Origin: Haliscomenobacter sp.
GTDB lineage: Bacteria; Bacteroidota; Bacteroidia; Chitinophagales; Saprospiraceae
DNA: 58,209 nucleotides
Assembly: GCF_016718685.1 (NCBI RefSeq)
Contig: NZ_JADKCX010000146.1
Span: forward strand, 1-58,209
Reading direction: 5' to 3'
The notes beneath the pieces are model-generated. The model saw only the letters and a program-made list of their open reading frames with translations. It was not told where the DNA came from and did no database searches. Shown piece after piece: positions 28,147 to 35,653 of this stretch. The position numbers were made by a program, and so were the translations under genes. Numbering within the stretch: position 1 is the stretch's first letter; the number at the start of each line of letters is the position of its first letter.

Positions 28147-29292
28147 CTATTTGTCCAAACAAGTCAGTTGTTTCATGAAAAAATCAAGCTGGTATACTTC
28201 GTATTCTTCGTAGCCACTGCTCCAAAATACGCGAATTTTATCGACTTCACTTTTTTCCAAAAAACCGAGTTGATCCTGCGCGATGCCGTAGTGGACACGG
28301 TAGGTCAAGAGGTTTTCCCGGGTATCAAAACTACCGCGATCCATGGTTCCCGAGCGCAGGTTGATGAAATCACCATTGATCAGGCGAATGGTCAGGATGC
28401 TGCCTTTTTCAATGAATCCGTACGCTTCTTTGGCATTGGGGGTAGAAAAAGTGAATTCCAGGGTCAAAAAACGGTATCCACCGTCGAGGCTGCTCAGGAA
28501 ACCTTTACAGCTCAGGTATTCTTTGTCTTTGAGGAAAATGCGCAGTTTTTCATCGGTAAAGCTGAACAAATGTTGAGCCTCCATTTCTTTGCGGTAACGC
28601 CCCGTGGTCTGGTCTTTGCCGTTGAACTTGAATTTGCATTGCGCTTGTTTTTCCAGGCCGTAGTATGGATTGGTTTTGACAAAATCCTGGTAATAGGGCG
28701 TACTGGGGGAGATGGAGGAAAAAAAATCGGCTGACAAGGCATCGGCTTTGGGGAAATAGACCTGGCTTTTGCGATTGGCATCGGCGATTTTAAACACTTC
28801 GAGGATGTTGCCTTTGCGGGTTAATTCATCGGCTTTGGCCAATTCCTGTTGAGCGATTAGTGCTTCGGTTTTGGATTCCACTTCGGTTTTGCGGGCAGCG
28901 CTCAAGCGGATGTTCAAGCGGCGCAGGTTTTCACTTTCGGCGCTTTCGCGGGAACTGGCGGTCGTGAGTTCTTGCTCCAGTTTCAGGCGTTGTTCGGTGG
29001 ATTTAGCAGCGCGATCCTGGGCGATATCTACGGCTTCTTTGGCCAACTGGGATCTACGGGTAGCAATTTTCAAGGCATCTTGTTCCGTGAGCAGCACCGG
29101 ATTGTCGAAGGGGGTGACGGAGGCTTCGTACACCGGGTAATCGGTTCCGCCGCCACTTTTTTGATTGAAATATTTCCAACTCCCATCGGGGTAAACAATA
29201 ATCTTTTCGCCTTGGGCATTTTGACGAATGACCTGTGCCGACAAAGACCAGCAACTCAGGCAAAGGAAGAATAAGTATAGGCTTGTTTTCAT
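28147..29292 (-). CDS. Secreted hypothetical protein with coiled-coil middle region
   Basis: I do not recognise a family. From the ATG at 29292 the 381-residue protein has a signal peptide (MKTSLYLFFLCLSCWSLSAQ) and a short segment GEKIIVYPDGSWKYF, seen in many Bacteroidota secreted proteins. A heptad-like, Glu/Arg/Ala-rich stretch (about residues 75-165) follows, then a mixed alpha/beta C-terminal domain. It is the first gene of a two-gene unit with pncA, which is probably a transcriptional rather than a functional link. It diverges from the diadenylate cyclase gene. Confidence 0.75.
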   Translation of the reverse strand: MKTSLYLFFLCLSCWSLSAQVIRQNAQGEKIIVYPDGSWKYFNQKSGGGTDYPVYEASVTPFDNPVLLTEQDALKIATRRSQLAKEAVDIAQDRAAKSTEQRLKLEQELTTASSRESAESENLRRLNIRLSAARKTEVESKTEALIAQQELAKADELTRKGNILEVFKIADANRKSQVYFPKADALSADFFSSISPSTPYYQDFVKTNPYYGLEKQAQCKFKFNGKDQTTGRYRKEMEAQHLFSFTDEKLRIFLKDKEYLSCKGFLSSLDGGYRFLTLEFTFSTPNAKEAYGFIEKGSILTIRLINGDFINLRSGTMDRGSFDTRENLLTYRVHYGIAQDQLGFLEKSEVDKIRVFWSSGYEEYEVYQLDFFMKQLTCLDK

Positions 29293-29422
29293 ACTTGAGG
29301 GTGGCGTAATTAATTGCAACAATCGTTGAGACGTGGTTTATGCACAAAAATAACGATAAATAGCGCGGAAAAGTGGACAACACTGCTGTAATTGTATCAT
29401 TTTTGCATGTTCAACAAAAAAT

Positions 29423-30223
29423 ATGCTGTTACTCTTCAAAATTGGTTTTTTGCCCATTCGTATTTGGGACTTATTGGATATCTTGATCGTAGGGTATTTG
29501 ATCTACCTCATTTACCGCTTATTGCGTGGAAACATTGCCTTCAACATCTTCATCGGCGTACTTACCCTATACGTTTTTTACTGGTTGGTGCGGCAGTTGG
29601 AAATGCAACTCTTGTCGGCGGTGTTGGACAAATTTGTCAGCGTAGGGGTCATCGTCATCGTGATCATTTTTCAGCAGGAAGTGCGCAATTTTTTGTTGCT
29701 ACTGGGCAAAAGTGCCCTCCAGCAACGCTCCAACTTTTTGGTCAAAATACTCCTGGGCCGCAATACCCCGACTACACTACAGGATACGAGCCGAGAGGTA
29801 GCATCAGTCAAAACCGCCTTGCAGCACCTGAGTGAACAACAAACGGGTGCTCTGATTGTACTGGCCAAAGACGCGAATCTGGAAAATCTGGCGTATTCCG
29901 GCGTCCGCATCGATGCCCAGATCAGTGAACAATTGCTGGAAAGTATTTTTAATAAAACCAGCCCCCTGCACGATGGGGCGGTCATTTTGCGCAAAGGAAA
30001 AATAGTATCCGCCGGAGGCGTATTGCCGCTCTCCGAAAAAGCAGACCTGCCACAAAAAGCGGGTTTGCGTCACCGCGCAGCCGTCGGAGTGACCGAACAA
30101 CTAAACGTAGCGGCGGTGGTGGTGTCTGAAGAAACGGGACGGATTAGTTGGGCCTATGAAGGGCAGTTTATACAAGATGTGGAGATGGGGGAGTTGGAGG
30201 CGTTTTTGGGCGCGCATTTGTAA
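29423..30223 (+). CDS. cdaA: Diadenylate cyclase, CdaA/DacA type
   Basis: The protein makes the second messenger c-di-AMP from two ATP at the inner membrane. The 266 residues carry three N-terminal membrane helices (about 13-33, 38-58 and 69-84) and a DisA_N cyclase domain. Its two hallmark motifs are Asp184-Gly-Ala (SPLHDGAVIL) and Arg216-His-Arg (GLRHRAAVG). No YbbR-type regulator gene follows. It is monocistronic: a perfect 29-bp hairpin begins 2 bp after its stop codon. Confidence 0.94.
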   Translation: MLLLFKIGFLPIRIWDLLDILIVGYLIYLIYRLLRGNIAFNIFIGVLTLYVFYWLVRQLEMQLLSAVLDKFVSVGVIVIVIIFQQEVRNFLLLLGKSALQQRSNFLVKILLGRNTPTTLQDTSREVASVKTALQHLSEQQTGALIVLAKDANLENLAYSGVRIDAQISEQLLESIFNKTSPLHDGAVILRKGKIVSAGGVLPLSEKADLPQKAGLRHRAAVGVTEQLNVAAVVVSEETGRISWAYEGQFIQDVEMGELEAFLGAHL

Positions 30224-30224
30224 T

Positions 30225-30318
30225 TCTGAGGTTTCTTAAGTTTCTTAGGTGGTGAAAGAATACCTTGCTGCGCAGGTTTTTTTGCTTTTACCACCTAAGA
30301 AACTTAAGAAACCTCAGA
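30225..30318. repeat. Intergenic inverted repeat, perfect 29-bp arms
   Basis: Arms 30225-30253 and 30290-30318 are perfect reverse complements around a 36-nt loop. Each arm holds the word TTTCTTAGG / TTTCTTAAG in tandem. It begins 2 bp after the cdaA stop codon in a convergent spacer and may serve as a terminator for both sides. Confidence 0.85.
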
Positions 30319-30388
30319 GCCACCTCAGAAATTATGCACCTACGGCCCTCACCAGCACAGTTGGATCGGGGGCTAAATTTTTACCACC

Positions 30389-31828
30389 CTATTGAATGTA
30401 TACTTTCTGCACTGTCACGCCCAGGTTGCTGCTTACCTTCGCCACATACATACCCGTAGCCAGGTTCGGGTTCAGCGCGATGGTACGGGTGCCCGTTTGT
30501 TTGGAAAGGTCAGCTTTTAAAAGCTGTCGCCCGTTCATGTCAATCAATTCAAAATACTGATAAAAGCTTGGGGCATTCAATTGGACGCGTACAAAACCAT
30601 CACTGATCAGGGTAGGATATATACTGGCCAAGGCTATGTTACTTTTAAGATTTTTGCTGGAGGTAGTCCCCGTTGAAGTCAGGCGGGAAACACTGTTCCG
30701 GGTATTGGAAACCACAAACACCTCCCCGTCCTCGGTTTCTCCAAAATCCACCACTCCGGTTAGTGGAAGGGTTTGGGTACCCACCGTCCAGGCGCTCGCA
30801 CCATTGGGGATGATTTTGTAAAAAATGCCGGAATAAAAATCAGCGCCGACGTAACAACCTTGCAAAGCAGGATAATCCGTACCTCGGTATACTACGCCCC
30901 CAGTAATGCTGGCAGCAGGATTTTGTGAAACGTAGGCATGGGCTGGGAACACAAACGTGGATGCGGCGGCACAACCCGCAGTATTGTACGTGACATTGCC
31001 TTCATAGCAGCGCCAGCCGTAATTGGTCCCATTGAGCGCATTGGCTGCCCTAAAATTGATTTCTTCAAAGGAATCCTGGCCGACATCGCCGATCCACATG
31101 TCGCCAGTTTGGCGATCAAAACTCCAGCGGTAAGGATTGCGCAAACCCAGGGCGAACACCTCATTGCCAAATGGGTTCCCGGCGGGGATGCTGTAGTAAG
31201 GTGGAGTTAGAGAAGTGTTTACGCTGAAACGCAAGATCTTACCAAGCAATGAGGTCGTTCTTTGGGCATTGCCATTGGGGTCGCCGCCACTCCCGCCGTC
31301 TCCGGTAGACAAATACAGGAAGCCAGCTTTGTCAAAATGCAATTCCCCGCCATTGTGGTTGCTGAAAGTAGGGTGCGGAATGGTGATGAGGATGGCCTTT
31401 GAAGCCGGATCAGCAACGTTGGCATCGTTGGTGCTTATCCGATAGCGGGATATCTCCAGGTCGCCCGCTGCGTTGGTGTAATACACGTAAAAAAAGCCAT
31501 TGTTTTTGTAGTCAGGATGAAAGGCCATACTCAACAAACCCCTTTCGCCACTGCTGGTGATATTGGGTACGGTCAGCAGGGTGGCCAAGAATTGAAAGCT
31601 TGAATCGTACACGCGGATGCTGCCCGCTTTTTGGACAATAAAAACCCGCTTGCTGCCGTCTCCGGCGTTGACCAATTGCATGGGGGCACTCAGTCCTGAG
31701 CTTATCACCGGACTCAAGCCAATGTTAGGCTGGGCAAAAATGCTGGTGCTGACGATGGAAAAAAGGATGAACCAATAGTTTTTCCACAATTTGCAGTCGA
31801 GGGAAGAGGGAAGTAGACTCTTTTTCAT
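30389..31828 (-). CDS. Secreted PQQ-type glucose/sorbosone dehydrogenase with T9SS sorting domain
   Basis: After a basic leader and membrane-type signal (WKNYWFILFSIVSTSIFAQ) the protein has the GSDH beta-propeller fold: APMQLVNAGDGSKRVFIVQ, GERGLLSMAFHPDY, NGFFYVYYT, HNGGELHFDKAGFLYLSTGDGG, NPYRWSFDRQTGDMWIGDVGQ. These match soluble PQQ-dependent aldose or sorbosone dehydrogenases, which oxidise sugars outside the cytoplasm; PQQ dependence is inferred from the family. The last about 80 residues (IYPTLISDGFVRVQL to GVTVQKVYIQ) are a T9SS sorting domain. Length is 479 residues. It stands alone and converges with cdaA. Confidence 0.88.
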   Translation of the reverse strand: MKKSLLPSSLDCKLWKNYWFILFSIVSTSIFAQPNIGLSPVISSGLSAPMQLVNAGDGSKRVFIVQKAGSIRVYDSSFQFLATLLTVPNITSSGERGLLSMAFHPDYKNNGFFYVYYTNAAGDLEISRYRISTNDANVADPASKAILITIPHPTFSNHNGGELHFDKAGFLYLSTGDGGSGGDPNGNAQRTTSLLGKILRFSVNTSLTPPYYSIPAGNPFGNEVFALGLRNPYRWSFDRQTGDMWIGDVGQDSFEEINFRAANALNGTNYGWRCYEGNVTYNTAGCAAASTFVFPAHAYVSQNPAASITGGVVYRGTDYPALQGCYVGADFYSGIFYKIIPNGASAWTVGTQTLPLTGVVDFGETEDGEVFVVSNTRNSVSRLTSTGTTSSKNLKSNIALASIYPTLISDGFVRVQLNAPSFYQYFELIDMNGRQLLKADLSKQTGTRTIALNPNLATGMYVAKVSSNLGVTVQKVYIQ

Positions 31829-32010
31829 GTTTAATGGTTATTTGGGTGTGTTTAAATGTGGGTCACCCAGGTAAAATAACCATTTTAGCAGCATTGTTGT
31901 TATATGAGCCAGAAAATACTGTCGCCTAATGACTTTAATTGGCTTTTTTAATTGATCCAATTTTATTCTTTGAAAAAATTGTTGACCTTAAAATATTACC
32001 CAAACTTGTT

Positions 32011-32018
32011 TAGTTTTG
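32011..32018 (+). promoter_or_regulatory. Possible -7 element TAGTTTTG before arsR
   Basis: The sequence fits TAnnTTTG and lies 44 bp upstream of the first arsR start. No TTTG is found 19 bases upstream of it, so this is only half of the consensus. Confidence 0.35.
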
Positions 32019-32061
32019 AGTGTTCTACACTAGGAAATTTATCTTATCAAAAGCTTATTCA

Positions 32062-32357
32062 ATGACCAAAACCAACCCATACACACTCGAAGACGAAAAA
32101 ATAGCTCAGTATGCCAAAGCAATCGGTCATCCGGCAAGGGTGTTCATTTTAAAGTTTTAGAAAAGCGTTGTAGCTGTTTCGCGGGTGACATCTCTTCGGA
32201 GTTACCCATTGCCAACTCTACTGTGTCCCAACACTTGACCGCACTCAAAGAAGCTGGCTTGATTCAGGGTACCATCAACCCACCTACCATCCGTTATTGC
32301 ATTAATCAACAAAACTGGCAAGAGGCAAAAACGCTATTTGAAGGCTTATTCACATAG
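32062..32357 (+). CDS. arsR: ArsR-family metalloid-responsive repressor, one frameshift
   Basis: With one T added to the T4 run near 32155-32158 the frame reads MTKTNPYTLEDEKIAQYAKA...HPARVFILKFLEKRCSCFAGDI...STVSQHLTALKEAGLIQGTI, giving 98 residues. This is a winged-helix ArsR/SmtB repressor. The Cys pair in KRCSCF resembles a metalloid sensor site, and SQHLTALKEAGLI is the recognition helix. It is the first gene of the arsenic cluster and should repress it until arsenite binds. As given, the frame stops after 32 codons. Confidence 0.75.
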
Positions 32358-32382
32358 TGTTAACATTTTTTTGCCCGCATTA

Positions 32383-32398
32383 TTCGTATTTTTACGAA
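32383..32398. promoter_or_regulatory. Palindrome TTCGTA-N4-TACGAA, possible ArsR operator
   Basis: A perfect 6-bp inverted repeat lies in the 74-bp spacer between arsR and the CPxC redox protein gene, 34 bp before the latter's start. Symmetric sites at this place often bind dimeric ArsR repressors. No second copy was found before either arsR gene. Confidence 0.4.
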
Positions 32399-32431
32399 AC
32401 ACTAATAAGCTTTGTATAAAATTCTTACCAA

Positions 32432-32668
32432 ATGAAACAGATCAAAATACTGGGCACTGGATGTCCAAAATGTAAAACTACGGTAGCCAATGCATTGGAG
32501 GCGGTGAAACAAAGTGGTGTGGAAGCCGAGGTCATCAAGATTGAGGACATCCAGGAAATCATGGCGTACAACATCTTAAGTACTCCAGCTTTGGTCATTG
32601 ATGAAACGGTAAAAATTAGGGGCCGGGTAGCTAGTGTGGAAGAAATCAAAACGCTGCTAATTCAGTAA
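32432..32668 (+). CDS. Small thioredoxin-like redox protein with CPKC motif
   Basis: The 78-residue protein has a minimal thioredoxin/glutaredoxin fold: KILGTGCPKCKT with Cys11 and Cys14, cis-Pro region LSTPALVIDE near residues 48-57, and no signal peptide. Proteins of this type (MTH895-like, redox-active disulfide protein 2) are regularly found next to ArsP-type permease genes. It is followed after 2 bp by the permease gene, so the two are translationally coupled. It probably keeps a metalloid or transporter cysteine reduced (inference). Confidence 0.85.
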   Translation: MKQIKILGTGCPKCKTTVANALEAVKQSGVEAEVIKIEDIQEIMAYNILSTPALVIDETVKIRGRVASVEEIKTLLIQ

Positions 32669-32670
32669 TA

Positions 32671-33646
32671 ATGTTCGACTGGATTCAACAATTTGCCGAT
32701 TGGTTAATCTACGATACCATCGGGATCGCGGCACATAGCAAGTTGGGCGAGGCGCTCAATTTTTTTGTGTACGACAGCCTCAAAATATTGTTTCTGCTCT
32801 TTCTCATCACTTTTTTGATGGGAATTGTCAATGCCTATTTTCCCATTGAGCGCATCCGTAACTTTTTGTCCCGCAATCAATTGTATGGTGGCGAATACCT
32901 ACTGGCGTCCAGTTTTGGCGCATTGACGCCCTTTTGTTCTTGTTCTTCGGTACCACTGTTCATTGGTTTTGTCAAGGGCGGCATACCCCTGGGGGTTACC
33001 TTTGCCTTCCTGATCACTTCGCCATTGGTGAATGAAGTGGCCATTGCCATGTTCATCGGGATGTTTGGTTGGAAAAGTACCGTCGTTTACGTCATCAGCG
33101 GAATTCTGCTGGGGGTGGTTGGCGGGATGATTCTGGGGCGGATGCGCTTGGAGCCGCTGTTGTCCGAATGGGTACAGAACCTGCTGAAACAGGCCCAACG
33201 CGAGGAGGAACTGGAAGAAGAAAAAAAATCTTTGTGGGATCGTTTACCGGAGGTTGCCCGTGAAGCATTTGGTATCGTAAAAAGTGTTTTCTGGTACGTC
33301 ATCATCGGCATTGGGATTGGGGCATTGATGCACGGCTTTGTGCCGACCGGATTTTTTGAACGCTACATCAGCCGGGAGAATCCCCTAGCGGTTCCGTTGG
33401 CTGTCTTGATGGGTGTACCCCTGTACAGCAATGCAGCGGGAGTCCTGCCGATTGTACAGGTTTTGGTGCAAAAGGGCATTCCCATTGGCACCGCGATCGC
33501 CTTCATGATGGCGGTAGTGGGGCTTTCCCTTCCCGAAGCGACCTTGCTCAAAAAAGTGATGAGCACGCGATTGATCGCCATCTTTTTTGTGGTGTAGTCG
33601 CGCTAGTATCATCATCTCCGGGTATGTATTTAACCTCATTTTATAA
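32671..33646 (+). CDS. ArsP/DUF318-type permease, two frameshifts near the 3' end
   Basis: This is a polytopic inner-membrane permease of the DUF318/COG0701 family, with the diagnostic GALTPFCSCSSVPLFIGFVKGGIPLGVTFAFLITSPLVNEVA in the first half and VPLYSNAAGVLPIVQVLVQKG in the second. A charged cytoplasmic loop (QREEELEEEKKSLWDRLPE) joins the halves. Members such as ArsP export trivalent organoarsenicals; others have unknown substrates. The given frame stops at 33597. Two single-base additions (near 33595 and 33606) restore a hydrophobic tail IIISGYVFNLIL ending at 33646, for about 325 residues. Confidence 0.82.
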
Positions 33647-33697
33647 CAACTTGCCCAACTTAACAATCCCGTACGACATACAAATTAAAAGCATTCC

Positions 33698-34027
33698 ATG
33701 CACGCCAAAACCGCCGAATTTGATTCTGAATTACAAGAGCTGGCGCTACTTGCCAAGCTCCTCTCCCACCCTGCCCGGATTGCGATCATCAAGCTTCTGG
33801 CTGCGCAAAAAACTTGCATCTCAGGCGATATTGCCAACGAACTCCCACTGAGTCGCGCTACGGTGTGCCAGCATTTGCAGGAGTTAAAAAATGCAGGTTT
33901 GATCAAGGGAGAAATCAGTGGTTTGAACGTGAATTATTGCCTCAATGTAGAGAAGTGGAAGGCCGTCAAAGCACGGTTTGAGGGGTTGTTTGCTCTGACT
34001 ATTCATGATTTCCACTGTAACTGTTAA
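33698..34027 (+). CDS. arsR: Second ArsR-family repressor
   Basis: This intact 109-residue winged-helix repressor reads SHPARIAIIKLLAAQKTCISGDIANELPLSRATVCQHLQELKNAGLI. Cys40 lies where the first ArsR has its CSC site, and the C-terminus ends in HCNC (Cys107, Cys109), giving a possible second arsenite ligand set. It is clearly related to the first arsR of the cluster (shared SGDI and QHL-LK-AGLI-G patterns). It stands directly in front of arsC and ACR3, which suggests it controls that half of the locus. Confidence 0.9.
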   Translation: MHAKTAEFDSELQELALLAKLLSHPARIAIIKLLAAQKTCISGDIANELPLSRATVCQHLQELKNAGLIKGEISGLNVNYCLNVEKWKAVKARFEGLFALTIHDFHCNC

Positions 34028-34045
34028 CCATTTACACCCACCAAG

Positions 34046-34471
34046 ATGAATCACAAAAACGTCCTTGTCCTCTGTACTGGCAATTCCTGCCGCAGCCAAA
34101 TCGCTCACGGGTATTTGGCCCATTTTACTAACCCGAGCAAAGTAACGGTGTACAGCGCCGGGGTGGAAACCCACGGCGTTAACCCCCGCGCCATAGCCAC
34201 GATGCGTGAAGATGGCATCGACATCAGCCAGCATACTTCCAACAACGTCAATGAATACCTGGACGTAGGCTTCGACTACGTGATCACAGTGTGCGACAAT
34301 GCGAACGAACGTTGCCCTATTTTTCCGAGCAAAGCGCAGAAGTTTCACCACAATTTTCCCGACCCAGCTAAGGCAAGTGGAACCGAAGAAGAAATCATGC
34401 AGCAGTTTCGGGAAGTGCGGGAGGTGATTAAGACGTATTTTGGCGATTTTGCGAAGCAGTACCTGCAATAG
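34046..34471 (+). CDS. arsC: Arsenate reductase, thioredoxin-coupled LMW phosphatase type
   Basis: The enzyme reduces arsenate to arsenite in the cytoplasm. The phosphatase loop Cys10-TGNS-Cys15-Arg16-Ser is present, and the redox relay cysteines Cys83 and Cys90 (TVCDNANERCP) fall almost exactly where the pI258 ArsC has Cys82 and Cys89. The general acid Asp106-Pro (FPDPAKA) is present. Length is 141 residues. Unlike plain tyrosine phosphatases of this fold it keeps all the ArsC cysteines. It lies 18 bp after arsR2 and 61 bp before ACR3. Confidence 0.92.
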   Translation: MNHKNVLVLCTGNSCRSQIAHGYLAHFTNPSKVTVYSAGVETHGVNPRAIATMREDGIDISQHTSNNVNEYLDVGFDYVITVCDNANERCPIFPSKAQKFHHNFPDPAKASGTEEEIMQQFREVREVIKTYFGDFAKQYLQ

Positions 34472-34497
34472 TTTGTCGCTCGCGGAGCCTAAACCTT

Positions 34498-34524
34498 CTC
34501 AACTTTCTCAACCTCCTCAACTTT
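34498..34524. repeat. Single-arm word repeat CTCAACTT between arsC and ACR3
   Basis: Four tandem CTCAAC-based words resemble one arm of the TTGAGGAG hairpin at 22.4 kb. No complementary arm is present in the spacer, so this may be a decayed or half element. Confidence 0.5.
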
Positions 34525-34532
34525 AAACAAAT

Positions 34533-35600
34533 ATGTCTGCCAACGACTGTGCGCCCGCGCACGAACGCAAAAAGCTCAGCTTCCTCGACCAATACCTCAC
34601 CCTTTGGATTTTCCTGGCGATGGGCATTGGGGTAGGCATCGGCTATATTTTTCCCTCTTCCGCCAATTTTATCAACTCTTTTTCGTCCGGAACCACCAAT
34701 ATCCCGCTAGCCATTGGCCTGATCCTGATGATGTATCCACCGCTGGCGAAAGTGCGTTACGAAAAAATGGGAGAAGTATTCCGCAATACCAAAATTTTGA
34801 CCGCCTCCCTGCTCCTGAACTGGGTAATTGGCCCCATCCTGATGTTCCTGCTGGCCATTACCTTTTTACGCGATCAGCCCGAATACATGATTGGTTTGAT
34901 CCTGATTGGACTGGCGCGTTGTATCGCGATGGTGATTGTGTGGAACGAATTGGCCGAAGGCAACCGCGAGTACGCCGCTGGTTTGGTGGCGTTGAACAGC
35001 ATTTTTCAAGTGTTGCTCTACAGCGTGTACGCTTATTTTTTCATCACCATTTTGCCGCCGATTTTTGGCATGAAGGGGCTGGATGTCAACATCACCATTG
35101 GCCAAATTGCCGAAAGTGTGGCCATTTACCTGGGCATTCCTTTCCTTGCCGGGATCATCAGCCGTTATGCCTTGATCAAAATCAAGGGGGAAGAGTGGTT
35201 CCAAAACAAGTTTATACCTTTCATTTCTCCCATCACTTTGATCGCGCTGTTGTTCACCATCGTGGTGATGTTCAGCCTCAAAGGGGAATTGATTGTACAA
35301 ATCCCGTTGGATGTATTGCGCATCGCGCTGCCCTTGGTGATTTACTTTGCCATCATGTTTCTGGTGAGTTTTTTCATCGGCAAAGCCTTTGGCGCTGATT
35401 ATGCTCAAAATGCATCCATCGCGTTTACTGCGGCGGGCAATAACTTTGAGTTGGCCATTGCGGTGGCGATTGGGGTGTTTGGCATCAACAGTGGTCAAGC
35501 TTTTGTAGGGGTGATTGGGCCGCTCGTGGAGGTACCAGCTTTGATTGCCTTGGTGAATGTGGCGTTTTGGTTGAGAAAGAAATATTACCCAGTAGCATAA
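34533..35600 (+). CDS. acr3: Arsenite efflux permease, ACR3 family
   Basis: The 355-residue, about ten-helix transporter exports arsenite through the inner membrane. The conserved helix-4 motif LARCIAMVIVWNELAEGN with the essential Cys130 is intact, and so is AAGNNFELAIAVAIGVFGI near the C-terminus with the conserved Glu. It completes the detoxification route arsenate, ArsC, arsenite, ACR3. A bidirectional terminator follows immediately. Confidence 0.94.
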   Translation: MSANDCAPAHERKKLSFLDQYLTLWIFLAMGIGVGIGYIFPSSANFINSFSSGTTNIPLAIGLILMMYPPLAKVRYEKMGEVFRNTKILTASLLLNWVIGPILMFLLAITFLRDQPEYMIGLILIGLARCIAMVIVWNELAEGNREYAAGLVALNSIFQVLLYSVYAYFFITILPPIFGMKGLDVNITIGQIAESVAIYLGIPFLAGIISRYALIKIKGEEWFQNKFIPFISPITLIALLFTIVVMFSLKGELIVQIPLDVLRIALPLVIYFAIMFLVSFFIGKAFGADYAQNASIAFTAAGNNFELAIAVAIGVFGINSGQAFVGVIGPLVEVPALIALVNVAFWLRKKYYPVA

Positions 35601-35606
35601 AAAAAG

Positions 35607-35633
35607 GGCTTGGATGTACCGGACATCCAAGCC
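35607..35633. terminator. Bidirectional intrinsic terminator
   Basis: An 11-bp perfect stem GGCTTGGATGT / ACATCCAAGCC with a 5-nt loop is flanked by A-rich sequence on the left (T-run for the minus strand) and TTT on the right. It separates ACR3 from the convergent TonB receptor gene. Confidence 0.85.
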
Positions 35634-35653
35634 TTTAAAATACAATCAATCAA

